A stretch of DNA of 32,935 nt, taken from positions 1 through 32,935 of the IMG/VR virus record IMGVR_UViG_3300048042_000185, one strand, 5' to 3'. Below the pieces are notes generated by a model that had not been told where the DNA came from, searched no databases, and worked only from the letters and a program-made list of their open reading frames with translations. The translations under genes and the position numbers were made by a program. Source of the DNA: a virus. Below, piece by piece: positions 23,940 to 32,700 of this stretch (position 1 is the first letter of the stretch; each line of letters starts with the position of its first letter).

Positions 23940-24203
23940 TTATGCGGCTGGTGGAAAATCGATGCGCACAAAGTCAGGGGTCAGGACCAGGATTGCATCC
24001 GACTTGCGGGTCCGGGAACCCTTCGGAGCAATCAAACCGAGAACGTCGCTGGGTGTGAGCCGCAGATAGCGGCCACTGGGCATCGCCAAGCGAAAATCTT
24101 CGAATCCAGCGTCTGCAATCTTGACTATGGCCTGGTGGAGCCTGTAGGTGGTCGCCGGTCGGGAAGTGTGAGTCTCAGGTGCGACAAGGGTCCAGGCGCT
24201 CAT
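23940..24203 (-). CDS. Small phage protein (87 aa), integrase operon
   Basis: The 87-residue product has an N-terminal polar part and a region reading DAGFEDFRLAMPSGRYLRLTP, followed by SDVLGLIAP and a C-terminal strand (DAILVLTPDFVRIDF). No family recognised. The start codon overlaps the stop of the preceding minus-strand gene (ATGA at 24200-24203), and its stop lies 8 bases before the bidirectional terminator. It is thus the last gene of the minus-strand unit that may begin at the integrase. Confidence 0.6.
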   Translation of the reverse strand: MSAWTLVAPETHTSRPATTYRLHQAIVKIADAGFEDFRLAMPSGRYLRLTPSDVLGLIAPKGSRTRKSDAILVLTPDFVRIDFPPAA

Positions 24204-24388
24204 GCTGCCACCGCCATGGTGCTGGGTTCCGTGGGGTTCGTGCCGGACAGTTCGGCCTGCATCTTGGTCAGCCGCACGCGGGTGATGTGACGCTGGCTCC
24301 GGATGGTTGGCGGCGGAGTGATGCGGTCCAGGGCGGCGAGGTTGGGGCTTGCGTTAGCATCAATAACAGCGGTCGATGAGAGGGTCAT
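24200..24388 (-). CDS. Small phage protein (62 aa), integrase operon
   Basis: The ATG at 24388 is chosen because AAGGAG precedes it by the right distance; a longer frame to 24415 begins without such a site. The product is basic and polar (RITPPPTIRSQRHITRVRLT) and ends Ala-rich. It could be a small DNA-binding accessory factor such as an excisionase, which are often small and basic and lie beside integrase, but no helix-turn-helix is clear. Coupled to the next gene by an ATGA overlap. Confidence 0.6.
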   Translation of the reverse strand: MTLSSTAVIDANASPNLAALDRITPPPTIRSQRHITRVRLTKMQAELSGTNPTEPSTMAVAA

Positions 24389-24458
24389 ACGGTCTCCTTG
24401 GCCGCCTGGTTGCACCCAGGCGGCGGGGTGGGTGAAGCGTTGGGGTTATGCCTCAGCC

Positions 24459-24502
24459 TCACAGCCGATGGCCCTCACCGCTTGGGCGGGGTCCGGCTGT
24501 GA
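24459..24502 (-). other. Hairpin between integrase and downstream small genes
   Basis: TCACAGCCG (24459-24467) and CGGCTGTGA (24494-24502) pair perfectly over 9 bp, with GCCC/GGGC (24471-24474, 24484-24487) inside. A second hairpin, CCGCCTGG/CCAGGCGG, lies at about 24403-24422. There is no T-run. They fill the 137-base gap after the integrase stop and could attenuate the small genes or stabilise the integrase message. Confidence 0.35.
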
Positions 24503-24525
24503 CGGCTGGGACATAGATATGAGAG

Positions 24526-25761
24526 TTAAGCGGCGGGGCTAAGACTCGCTGATGTGAGTCCGGCAAACGTGGCGTTCACTTTCGCACGAGTCTTTTCGCT
24601 TCTATCATCGCTCCCGGCGAGGTAGCGTAGTGTGGTCTCCAGCGAAGAGTGCCTCAGCCAGCGCTGAATAGTCCGGACAGGCACCCCCGCCTCGTGATGC
24701 ATCGTCGCAAAAGTCTTCCGGAACCGGTGAAGGCCCCAGTGCTGGCACATGGGATTTTGCGAGCAGCACTTCCCCGCCTTGTTATAACAACCCCCGCAAT
24801 TGAGCCCAGCACGATAGGCAAGGGCTTGGAGGTCCCGCAAGAAATGGCCATTAGCCTTCCCACTTGGGCCAGGAAAAATCAGCCGGGTGGTGGGGTAGCG
24901 CTTACGCCTAGCCTGAAGGAGTGCGATGAGCGCATCGGGCACCGGGATGACGCCCTCTTCTTTATCCTTCGGGGTGAAGCCCAAATCCAATTTTTCACTA
25001 ACTTTGAACGTGTGCCGGTTAAAGTCCACATCCTTCCAGGTTGCGTATGTGGCCTCCTGTTCTCGCACCCCCGTACACAGAAAAAACTGAAATATATCCG
25101 TTTCTTCGGGGTCGGCAGCGCTAAACAAGGCGCTGAGTTCTTCGGAGCTATAAGCCTCAACATTTTTCTCGGTGTATTTGACTCTATCCGTTTTCAGCAT
25201 CGGCCACTGCAAGTCGAAGCGCTTGAAGAACGTTTTGAGGTAGCTCAGGCGGTTAGCAATGGTCCGAGGGGTGACACCACATTCGCGCAGGGTGCCAGTG
25301 TAAGCCAGGACGTCGGAACGGCTCAGCCGTTCCAGAGTTTGGTTCTCGCAAATGGCGACGAAGCCTCGGAGCGTGAGGCCGTAGGCAAGCCAGGTCTTGC
25401 GAGATTTCGCCGCTTTGACCTCAGTCAAATACTCGGCACTGGCTTCCGCTACAGGCCGACCTGAAGCTTCGGGTTCAGACTCGGAGGCGACGACTTCGAC
25501 GTCCACTTCCTCTGCGCAGAGGACCACATTCTTCTTTTTCAAGGCAATGGTGGCTGTGGCAGCATCCGTCCCCACGGCCTCCCATACGCGCTTTCCGTCG
25601 CGAAGGTAGCGCAGATAATAGACGCCTTTTGGACAGTGCTCTGGTTTGCCGTTGACAAGAGCATACGACTGCTTAATTTTGTGGTTTGCGGTGGGAACTG
25701 GATCAAGGTAACGGTGACGTCCATCCGAAAGGCGGACGCGGATATAGAGTCTGGCTCGCAT
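24526..25761 (-). CDS. int: Tyrosine recombinase/integrase with Cys-rich insertion
   Basis: ATG at 25761 is chosen with GGGGGT upstream (411 aa). An N-terminal arm-binding-like part (1-100) is followed by a SAM-like core-binding domain (about 105-195) and a catalytic domain. Active-site residues are readable: Arg233 (CTGVREQE), a hairpin Lys (265 or 267), His345 and Arg348 (LHRFRKTF), His371 (WLRHSS) and Tyr380 (TTLRYLAG). Just before the HxxR box is a cluster of Cys322, 325, 332, 333 and 339, a probable zinc-binding insert. The gene is transcribed away from the tRNA-Ser 111 bases behind its start, the usual arrangement for tRNA-integrating phages. Confidence 0.95.
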   Translation of the reverse strand: MRARLYIRVRLSDGRHRYLDPVPTANHKIKQSYALVNGKPEHCPKGVYYLRYLRDGKRVWEAVGTDAATATIALKKKNVVLCAEEVDVEVVASESEPEASGRPVAEASAEYLTEVKAAKSRKTWLAYGLTLRGFVAICENQTLERLSRSDVLAYTGTLRECGVTPRTIANRLSYLKTFFKRFDLQWPMLKTDRVKYTEKNVEAYSSEELSALFSAADPEETDIFQFFLCTGVREQEATYATWKDVDFNRHTFKVSEKLDLGFTPKDKEEGVIPVPDALIALLQARRKRYPTTRLIFPGPSGKANGHFLRDLQALAYRAGLNCGGCYNKAGKCCSQNPMCQHWGLHRFRKTFATMHHEAGVPVRTIQRWLRHSSLETTLRYLAGSDDRSEKTRAKVNATFAGLTSASLSPAA

Positions 25762-25872
25762 GAGTACCCCCAAAGGTTAGTACCCAACGCCAGTCTGAAT
25801 TCAGGAGATTTACCTGTGGGAAAGTGTCACACAGAGTGTAGCACGGCCTATAAGTTCTTTATTTTCAGCGCT

Positions 25873-25899
25873 TGGCGGAGAGACAGGGATTCGAACCCT
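25873..25899. other. Probable attachment site (att) in the 3' part of tRNA-Ser
   Basis: The integrase faces away from the 3' end of the tRNA, and phages of this kind usually use the acceptor/T-arm end as the att core. The exact core cannot be fixed because the second copy, at the other prophage end, lies outside the window. Confidence 0.5.
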
Positions 25900-25962
25900 G
25901 GGTACCCTTTCGAGTACACACGCTTTCCAAGCGTGCGCCTTAAACCACTCGGCCATCTCTCC
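25873..25962 (-). tRNA. tRNA-Ser (anticodon GGA)
   Basis: Read on the minus strand, GGAGAGA pairs with TCTCTCC. The D-arm carries GGCCGAGTGGTTTAAGGC, the anticodon loop is TTGGAAA with GGA as anticodon, a long variable arm (TGTACTCGAAAGGGTACC) follows, then GGTTCGAATCC. The discriminator is G and CCA is encoded. The long variable arm confirms serine. All arms are complete, so integration of the prophage preserved the gene. Confidence 0.97.
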
Positions 25963-25964
25963 GG

Positions 25965-25983
25965 GAGGTGGTCTGTCCACCTC
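25965..25983 (+). terminator. Hairpin next to the tRNA-Ser 5' end
   Basis: GAGGTGG (25965-25971) and CCACCTC (25977-25983) are perfect complements around a 5-base loop; TTTGAATTT follows on the plus strand. It could terminate plus-strand transcripts leaving the prophage, or, read on the minus strand, form a 5' leader hairpin in the tRNA precursor. Confidence 0.42.
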
Positions 25984-26198
25984 TTTGAATTTACCATACT
26001 TGCGGCCAGGGTCGGAATTGGACGTGGGACGCGCTTCGCGATACGCAAATCAACGCCGCTGCCGCTTAAGGCTCATCTTGTGGGCCGTCGACACGCATGT
26101 GCCGATTTGCTGGTGTGGCCTCGATCGTGACAGTACACTTGGCAAGACCTGATGGTCTCCAGTTGGAGGCATGACGAGCGCGTCATTCTTCGCAAGAA

Positions 26199-26215
26199 GA
26201 TATTCCTCGAATATC
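26199..26215. promoter_or_regulatory. Palindrome GATATTC-CTC-GAATATC, candidate operator
   Basis: A perfect 7-3-7 inverted repeat in a locally AT-rich patch ends three bases before a TTGACA hexamer (26218-26223). The position immediately upstream of -35 would suit an activator or repressor of the CHAT operon. Confidence 0.45.
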
Positions 26216-26217
26216 GA

Positions 26218-26247
26218 TTGACACCACCATGGGGGTTGATCCAATAT
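26218..26247 (+). promoter_or_regulatory. Possible promoter of the CHAT operon
   Basis: TTGACA (26218-26223) is a consensus -35 box. With 18 bases of spacing the -10 would be CAATAT (26242-26247), overlapping the first ATG at 26246. If used, transcription would start near 26254 and the protein would begin at the next ATG, 26288. Confidence 0.35.
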
Positions 26248-27103
26248 GCGCTTGCAGGATCAAGTCTGCGCGGACCATGCAGCGATGCGCATTCACTTGG
26301 CAGTGGAAAACCTTGCGCATGCGGAGGAAGACTCATTGAGTGCACCGGCTGACCTTCTTGTGCTGTCTCCAAACCCGGAGTGGGATGCGGAGGATGAAAT
26401 TGCTGGAGTGCTTTCGGTGGACGCACCCGTGCCTGCCGATCCTGAAGAGGCTGAACGCATCTTCAAGCAATCGACAATCAAGCTTCCCGACGCGCTCGAC
26501 TGGACGGAACTGGTTGCCTACGCCCGCAAAATGGTCTCCGGTGCTGTCGCGCTCCCCGACCATGTGGACGAATATGATTTCTTTTCCGTCGAAGTCCCCA
26601 TCACGGCCATCCTGCCGGGCAATCAGCGTTTGGAGCGCCTCCGTCTCGATCTGGAATTCCGCATTGATGGAGCACGCACAGACAAGGCCGTGGCCTTCGA
26701 TCTCTTTCCCACGAGCCAGACCGATGTCCACGAAATTATGAGCGGCGAAGCGAAGATCGACATCAGCGAAGGGCTTCGCTACCTATTGCTGGCCACGCCG
26801 GCCGCGGTCCTGGCGAATGCCGCAAAGTGCCTGCAACTCAACATCAGCATTCCTTTCAAATGGACGACCGAGACGGCAACCGTGCAAAGCTCGAATCGCA
26901 TGGCGAATCCGACGATGTGGTATGTGAGGGATGAGGCCATTCAGCACGGGTTCTCGCCCAGCGTCGTGATCCGCGCGCCGAAACAGGGCAAGCTCACGGT
27001 GCACGCTTCCCTCAGCGGAGACCTGCGCCAGCGCGGCCTTCTGGGCAAAATGGTGAAGGCCCAGTTCGCGTTGTTTGAACCGCGCACGTATGAGATAGGT
27101 TAG
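26246..27103 (+). CDS. Unrecognised protein paired with the CHAT protease (285 aa)
   Basis: An acidic N-terminal part (to about residue 75, with DAEDEIAG and DPEEAERIF) precedes a region of alternating hydrophobic residues, probably beta-rich: DFFSVEVPITAILPG, RLRLDLEFRID, AVAFDLFPTSQT, then ISEGLRYLLLATPAAVL and SVVIRAPKQGKLTVHASLSG. No signal peptide, membrane segment or catalytic motif is evident. The in-frame stop at 26237 limits the start to 26246 or 26288. It ends four bases before the CHAT gene, so the two are surely co-expressed. In other CHAT systems the partner gene is often the protease substrate or a sensor; that is the inferred role here. Confidence 0.82.
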   Translation: MRLQDQVCADHAAMRIHLAVENLAHAEEDSLSAPADLLVLSPNPEWDAEDEIAGVLSVDAPVPADPEEAERIFKQSTIKLPDALDWTELVAYARKMVSGAVALPDHVDEYDFFSVEVPITAILPGNQRLERLRLDLEFRIDGARTDKAVAFDLFPTSQTDVHEIMSGEAKIDISEGLRYLLLATPAAVLANAAKCLQLNISIPFKWTTETATVQSSNRMANPTMWYVRDEAIQHGFSPSVVIRAPKQGKLTVHASLSGDLRQRGLLGKMVKAQFALFEPRTYEIG

Positions 27104-27107
27104 TGTC

Positions 27108-29663
27108 ATGTATCCGCCACCGAGCGGCGCCAAACTCACCTCCGCGCAACGTGAGACATTCAGTCTGATCCTTTCGGCTCTTTCCGAGATGAAATTCGGT
27201 CGTCCGGCGATTCAGGCGAAGCTGCCGGAATTGATCGAGTCGATGAAATCGATCACTTCGACAGCTGAAGATCAGCGTCGCATGGGCGAGGAACTGGAAG
27301 ACTGGGTGCGGTGGTATCGACTGCCGGGCTACTATTTGGCATTCCTGTTTCAGGAAGTAACTCGGTCCATTGGATCACCTGCTTCTGGGGCCATCTCATG
27401 CCTTTTATTTGCCGACGCTCAAGACCATTTCGCAGAAGACCTCTCGCTCCATTCTCGAGAAAATGCATACAACGGATGGAGAGCCTGGAAGGTTTCGTCC
27501 GGCTCAATCGATGACTTTGGCCAGGCTTCGGATCCGGTCGGTGCTCTTCTGTGTTCCCGGTTGAAGATGGCCTACGGCTACTATTACCGCCTGTATAACT
27601 CCGCGCCGTATAGCTCCATCAATCCTCTCTCCGAACATCTCTACTTTGAAAAGCCGTGGAGCGATCTGAAGGCGGCGTTTCCGGATGTCGCGCTCTCGCT
27701 CACGCCGGATAGTCCCGCTCTCTTTGAGGAAGTCATTGCACGCTGCGCAGCGCCGGAGGATGCGTATTGCCGCGTTGTGGCGCTTCGGCATCTTGGGCTT
27801 TGGCATTCGGGGGCGGGGAACTACCCGGCTGCCCAAACCGCATATCGAACCGCTTTGAGCGACGCCATGGAGGTAGGGCTCGACGCGGAGATCGGCCATC
27901 TGCACCGGCTGCTCGGCCTGGCGCTGCGTGAGGACCACAAGCTGGATGAAGCAGAACTCGAGTTGCGCAAGGCGTTCACGCACGACGCGCATCCGAAGTT
28001 CAGTTACTGGCAGGCGATCGACTTCTGCGAGATCGGGGACGTGCGTCTGCGCAGGCTGCCGACAGAGTTGGAGCCGGGGAAGAATTTGCCCGAACTGGCC
28101 GCGACCGAGGAGGCGTATGCCAATGGGCGCCGGGCCTTTGAGAATCATATTGGCGGGACTGTGCTGCCGATTGCGCGAGCCATCAAGCAGCAGATGATGC
28201 GCTCCTACGCCGATAACTCGATTCAGATTGCGACTCGCGTTGGACCTGATGAAACACTGGACGTGATCGAAGTATTCGGTCCACGCTATGCGACCGACTT
28301 GGTGGCTGAAAGCAGAGTAGCCGCGTCGATGGATGCGCCTGAGTATGCGCGCTTCCGGCAGGCGCGCGCCATTGTGCATCGTGACCTCGCCACCGTCAGC
28401 ACGAACGCCACACTCGACAATGCGTTCGAAGATTACCTTACGTCTGTTGTCGACGACCGTGCTGAGCGCCAATTCTATCTTCAAACCCGCAACAGGCTGT
28501 CGCCGCAGATCATCCGGGCGCAACTCTGCAGTGCTGTCGTTGAGCAAACTCACTCGCTCCGAATCGCCGACACCGTGTTTCTTCTCTTTTATGTCGGCAG
28601 GGCGCAAACTTATGCCATGCTCATCGACGCCTCGTGTGGACAAATTGTCATGGCAAGCTTCGTTGCGCTCAGCGCGGATCAATGGCGGCAATGCCATGAC
28701 GCGTACGGCGCGGCGGCAACGAAAGCGCGTGGATCTAGTCGGCCCGCGCTTTTCATGCGCCCAGCCATCGACGCTTTGCTCGATTTCTACCAGAGGACTT
28801 TTGGTGGGCTGCTGGATATGTTCGCGCCTGTCTTGGCCGGCAAGCACCTGAAGATCTTCCCGCGTTTCCGGATGAATGACGTGCCATTGCATGCCCTGCG
28901 CGCGGGAGGGAAGCGGCTGATCGAGCTGTGTGACGTGAGCTACGCGGCATCTCTCAGCCTCTTTCTTCAGGTTCACGGAACTGATGCGGCGATCGCTGAC
29001 GGTGGCCTCGCCATCCTGCGCGATGCGGCGCGCACTCCCGCCTATGCCGGAACCCTGCGGGCGATAGCTGCCCAGGGAAGTGATATTCCGGTCTCGATAC
29101 CGGACGCTCCGTGGAAGAATTTCCAGGTGGCGCTTGCAGAAAATCCTCCCACGGACATTTTCTTCGCCTGTCACGGCAGGTTCGATCAAGATGACCCACG
29201 GAAAAGCAGGCTCGAGGTCACGCGGGATGAGCCTGTGGATTTCACGCGCCTGTTCTCTGACCTCGACCTGCGCAGTTGCCGGTCGGCCTTCATGGGAGCG
29301 TGCGAGAGTGGGCTTGGCCGGACTCTCGTGTCGGCCGAGTACGCAGGTTTGCCGACTGCCTTCTTCGCCGCTGGCGTTCGCAGCGTCATTGCGACCTTGT
29401 GGGAAGTCAATCAACTCGCGGCGGCAATCGTTGTCGCCAAGCATTATTCGCTGCTGCACGCAGGCAAGCATCAGGGCGTCGCCAGTTTGAACGAAGCGGC
29501 GCGCCAGATCATGGTGATGTCCCAAGATGAGGTGATTGCGTGGGTCCGCCAATTCATCCCTGATAGAGCAGGCGCTTGGGAGAGCGAAATTCGCAAGATG
29601 GATGATCCGCCCTTCAATCATCCGTACTATTGGGCAGGCTTCTTTGCTTCGGGCGACGTGTAA
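27108..29663 (+). CDS. TPR-CHAT caspase-like protease (851 aa)
   Basis: Residues about 220-330 contain tetratricopeptide-like helices (LGLWHSGAGNYPAAQTAYRTAL, then LGLALREDHKLDEAELELRKAF). The C-terminal CHAT domain begins near residue 480 with LRIADTVFLLFYVGR and includes LHALRAGGKRLIE. The peptidase dyad is His689 in FFACHGRF and Cys732 in FMGACESGLGR, followed by the usual AGVRSVIATLWEVN. All signature parts are intact. CHAT proteases are caspase relatives that, in bacteria, act in conflict systems (the TPR-CHAT partner of type III-E CRISPR effectors, gasdermin-activating proteases). No CRISPR or gasdermin gene is seen here. A 723-codon antisense frame is a shadow. Confidence 0.93.
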   Translation: MYPPPSGAKLTSAQRETFSLILSALSEMKFGRPAIQAKLPELIESMKSITSTAEDQRRMGEELEDWVRWYRLPGYYLAFLFQEVTRSIGSPASGAISCLLFADAQDHFAEDLSLHSRENAYNGWRAWKVSSGSIDDFGQASDPVGALLCSRLKMAYGYYYRLYNSAPYSSINPLSEHLYFEKPWSDLKAAFPDVALSLTPDSPALFEEVIARCAAPEDAYCRVVALRHLGLWHSGAGNYPAAQTAYRTALSDAMEVGLDAEIGHLHRLLGLALREDHKLDEAELELRKAFTHDAHPKFSYWQAIDFCEIGDVRLRRLPTELEPGKNLPELAATEEAYANGRRAFENHIGGTVLPIARAIKQQMMRSYADNSIQIATRVGPDETLDVIEVFGPRYATDLVAESRVAASMDAPEYARFRQARAIVHRDLATVSTNATLDNAFEDYLTSVVDDRAERQFYLQTRNRLSPQIIRAQLCSAVVEQTHSLRIADTVFLLFYVGRAQTYAMLIDASCGQIVMASFVALSADQWRQCHDAYGAAATKARGSSRPALFMRPAIDALLDFYQRTFGGLLDMFAPVLAGKHLKIFPRFRMNDVPLHALRAGGKRLIELCDVSYAASLSLFLQVHGTDAAIADGGLAILRDAARTPAYAGTLRAIAAQGSDIPVSIPDAPWKNFQVALAENPPTDIFFACHGRFDQDDPRKSRLEVTRDEPVDFTRLFSDLDLRSCRSAFMGACESGLGRTLVSAEYAGLPTAFFAAGVRSVIATLWEVNQLAAAIVVAKHYSLLHAGKHQGVASLNEAARQIMVMSQDEVIAWVRQFIPDRAGAWESEIRKMDDPPFNHPYYWAGFFASGDV

Positions 29664-29716
29664 CTCGTTCGCCATACGGCAAGGACGTCGCGAGCCTCAG
29701 AGGACGTTTTGTGCGC

Positions 29717-32700
29717 TCAGTGAAAGTCGTGCGATTGCACTTCCAAGGCACAATCGGACAAGACAGTCAGGCGAGTCGCTTTGACGTGAATCACGTTGTC
29801 CTGATTCTGTAGGGGACCCTCGACCAAAAGAAATCTGCTTCGTGTAACTACTGAGCGGTCGCGTTCGTACAGATCAGGCGTGACGATGACATTGGCGATG
29901 CCCGTCTCGTCTTCCATTGAAATGAAGATGAAGCCCTTTGCCGTGCCGGGCCGTTGCCTCGCGATGATGCATCCGGCCACACGGACTTGCTCTCCATCTC
30001 GCCGCGTTCGCAGTTCTTGAGCGGACAGGATATTGCTGCGGCGCAGTTCTGGCCGGCGATAGTACATCGGATGCTTGCCTACAGTGAGGCCGGTTCCCGC
30101 ATAGTCGGCCACCAGGCGCTCTTCGACGTTCATCTGCTGCAAAGGAAGCGCGACGGAATCTTCGCGCAACGATTCACTGTCGCGCCGGAAGAGCGGGCCT
30201 TCCAGTTTTCCAGCGCGCTCCACTTGCCAGAGCGCGTCACGGCGATGCCGGATGCTGTCGAGTTGATTCAGAGCACCAATCTGCGCCAGCCGTGTCAGTT
30301 CGTTTCGATTAAGCGAGGGAACGCGTTGGGCCAGATCTTCCGCGGAACGGAAAAGTCCTTCGCTCCGGCGCGACGCCACCAATGCGTCAGCGGCGAAGCG
30401 TGAGAGGCTCTTCGCATAGCCGATCCCCATGCGGAGTGAAAGTGATCCGTCGCTCTCGTGTTCGATTGTGCAGGGCCAATCCGATGCCTGTACGTCGATG
30501 GGTTTGACGCGCAGGCCGTGGCGCTGGGCGTCTTTCACCAGAACCGCGGCAGAGTAAAAGCCCATTGGCTGATTGTTCAGAATGGCGCAGGTGAAGGCGG
30601 CCAGGTATTTCACTTTGAAATACGCAGAGGCATAAGCGATCAACGCGAAGCTGGCGGCGTGCGACTCGGGAAATCCGTACAGGGCAAAGGAACTGATGTT
30701 CTGCACAATGGTGTCCTGCGTTTTTAAGTCGATGCCATTGGCAGCCATGCCCGCGCGAAGTTTCACTTCTAGATTCTTCATCCGCTCCCAGGAGCGGCGC
30801 ATTCCGACAGCGCGGCGCAACTCGTCGGCCTCAGCACCGGAAAAGTTGGCGACAGTCATTGCGATGCGAAGCAGTTGTTCCTGAAAGAGCGGCACTCCCA
30901 GCGTGCGCTTCAACACCGGCTCGAGAGACGGATGCGGATACGTGACGGCTTCCTTCTTCTGACGTCTGCGCATGTAGGGGTGCATCATCTGACCGACGAT
31001 CGGGCCGGGACGAATGATTGCGACCTGCACCACAAGATCGTAGAACCTGTCTGGATGATTGCGCGGCAACGAAGCCATTTGCGCGCGGCTCTCCACTTGA
31101 AACATGCCCACTGTGTCTGCTTGTTGCAGAGTTCGGTACACCTCATCATCCTGCGGCAACTGCGCAAGGTCGACGCGCTCACCGTAGTGCTCAGGGATGA
31201 GTTCGAGACAATCTTTGAGCACTGCCATCATGCCCAGGCCCAGCAGGTCCACCTTGATGAGTCCCAGGTCGGCGCAATCTTCCTTGTCCCACTGGACCAC
31301 CGTGCGGCCTGGCATGGAAGCACGCTCCAGCGGGACTACGTGATTGAGTTGGCCCTGGCAGATGACCATGCCGCCGGAGTGCTGCCCGAGATGGCGCGGC
31401 AAATCCTGAATGCGCATGGACAGTTCCAGATATTTAGCGATGCGCGGATGCTGGATGTCGAAGCCCGCATGATGAAAGGAGTGCGCCATGGTATCGGTTG
31501 CGCCACGCCATTCCCACTGGCCTACGAGGCTCGCCAACCGTCCCAATGTGTCTTCATCGAAGCCCAGCGCCTTGCCTGTTTCGCGCGCGGCTGATTTGCC
31601 GCGATAGGTGATGACGTTGGCTGTCATGGCGGCGCCGAGTTCGCCATACCGCTGATATACATATTGAATGGCCTGCTCGCGCTTGTCCTCCGACGGCAGA
31701 TCGAGATCGATGTCCGGCCATTCCTTGCGGCTCTCGCTTAAAAAACGTTCGAAGAGCAACTCCATCTCGACGGGATCGATGGCCGTGATTTCGAGCGCGT
31801 AGCAAACGGCGGAATTGGCGGCGCTGCCCCGGCCCTGCACCAGGATGTCGTTTCGTTTACAGAAGCAGATGATGTCCCACACGATGAGGAAGTATCCCTC
31901 AAAGCCGAGCTTTGCAATGAGCGCGAGTTCGTGCTCTACCTGCTTCTTTGCGCGTGCCATCAAGCCTGGATTATTCTTCGGACCGTAGCGCCGCTCGACA
32001 CCTTCGGCAACGCGCTTGCGCAGGAAGCTGTCCATGGTCTCTCCATCCGGCACCGGGTAGAGCGGAAACTCATAACCCAGATCGCTTAATTCAAAGTCGA
32101 GCCGGGGGGAGAGATGGACTGTGTTTTCAATTGCGCCCGGGACGTCGCGAAACAGCGCCGCCATTTCTTGCGCGCTTCGCAGATGACGCTGGCTGTTGAT
32201 GGCCAGCAGACGGCCTGCCTGATCGAGTTCGACATGATGGAGTATCGCGGTGAACAAATCGTGAATCTCACGTTCATACGTGGTTGCATAGCGAACGCCG
32301 TTGGTGGCAATCACCGGCAACTTCAGCGAATGGGCAATGCGAATGGCTGCCTGGTTGCGCCATTCTTCTTCGCGTTCCTGATGGCGCTGGACTTCGACAT
32401 AAACATTCTCACGGCCGAAGATGCGCGTCAGTTGTTCCACTGTCTCGCGGCCCGCAGTTTCGCCGCTGTGGGTGAGCGCAGCAGCCAGCGGTCCTTCGTC
32501 TCCTCCCGTCAGGCAAACCAGCCCGGAGGCGTATTGGCCAAGATCATCGAATGTTGCCGCGCCATCGCACTTTGTCGATTCGCGCATCTTGAACTGCGTA
32601 ATCAACTGACAAAGATTCTGGTAGCCGATGCGCGAGGCGCACAGTAAGGGTAGGCGCGTGGGTTCATTGTTGTGTTGGTGCGGGAGCCATGCGGGAGGCG

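Larger units (their letters stand above)
1..25890. mobile_element. Partial siphovirus prophage (HK97-like), right end at tRNA-Ser
   Basis: Terminase, portal, prohead protease, HK97-fold capsid, connector, tail tube, tape measure and J-like genes occur in the standard order of a long non-contractile-tailed phage. They are followed by an integrase next to a tRNA-Ser. The right boundary is inferred to be the 3' end of the tRNA gene; the left boundary is not in the window because no second copy of the tRNA 3' end was noticed. Replication genes, a recognisable repressor and an endolysin are missing here and may lie to the left. The structural genes I checked are intact, so the element may be inducible, but this cannot be judged from a partial sequence. 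Confidence 0.93.

Noticed and set aside
23847-24290. 147-codon plus-strand open frame
   Set aside because: Runs through the terminator and opposite two coupled minus-strand genes with good ribosome sites.
24649-25464. 271-codon plus-strand open frame
   Set aside because: Antisense to the integrase catalytic domain.
1-25890. CRISPR array or anti-CRISPR locus
   Set aside because: No regularly spaced direct repeats were seen, and none of the small proteins resembles a known anti-CRISPR or its regulator.
27504-29675. 723-codon minus-strand open frame
   Set aside because: It is fully antisense to the CHAT gene, whose TPR and His/Cys motifs are unmistakable; the protein is Arg/His-rich with no domain.
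30875-31594. 239-codon plus-strand open frame
   Set aside because: Antisense to dnaE2; His/Arg-rich shadow.
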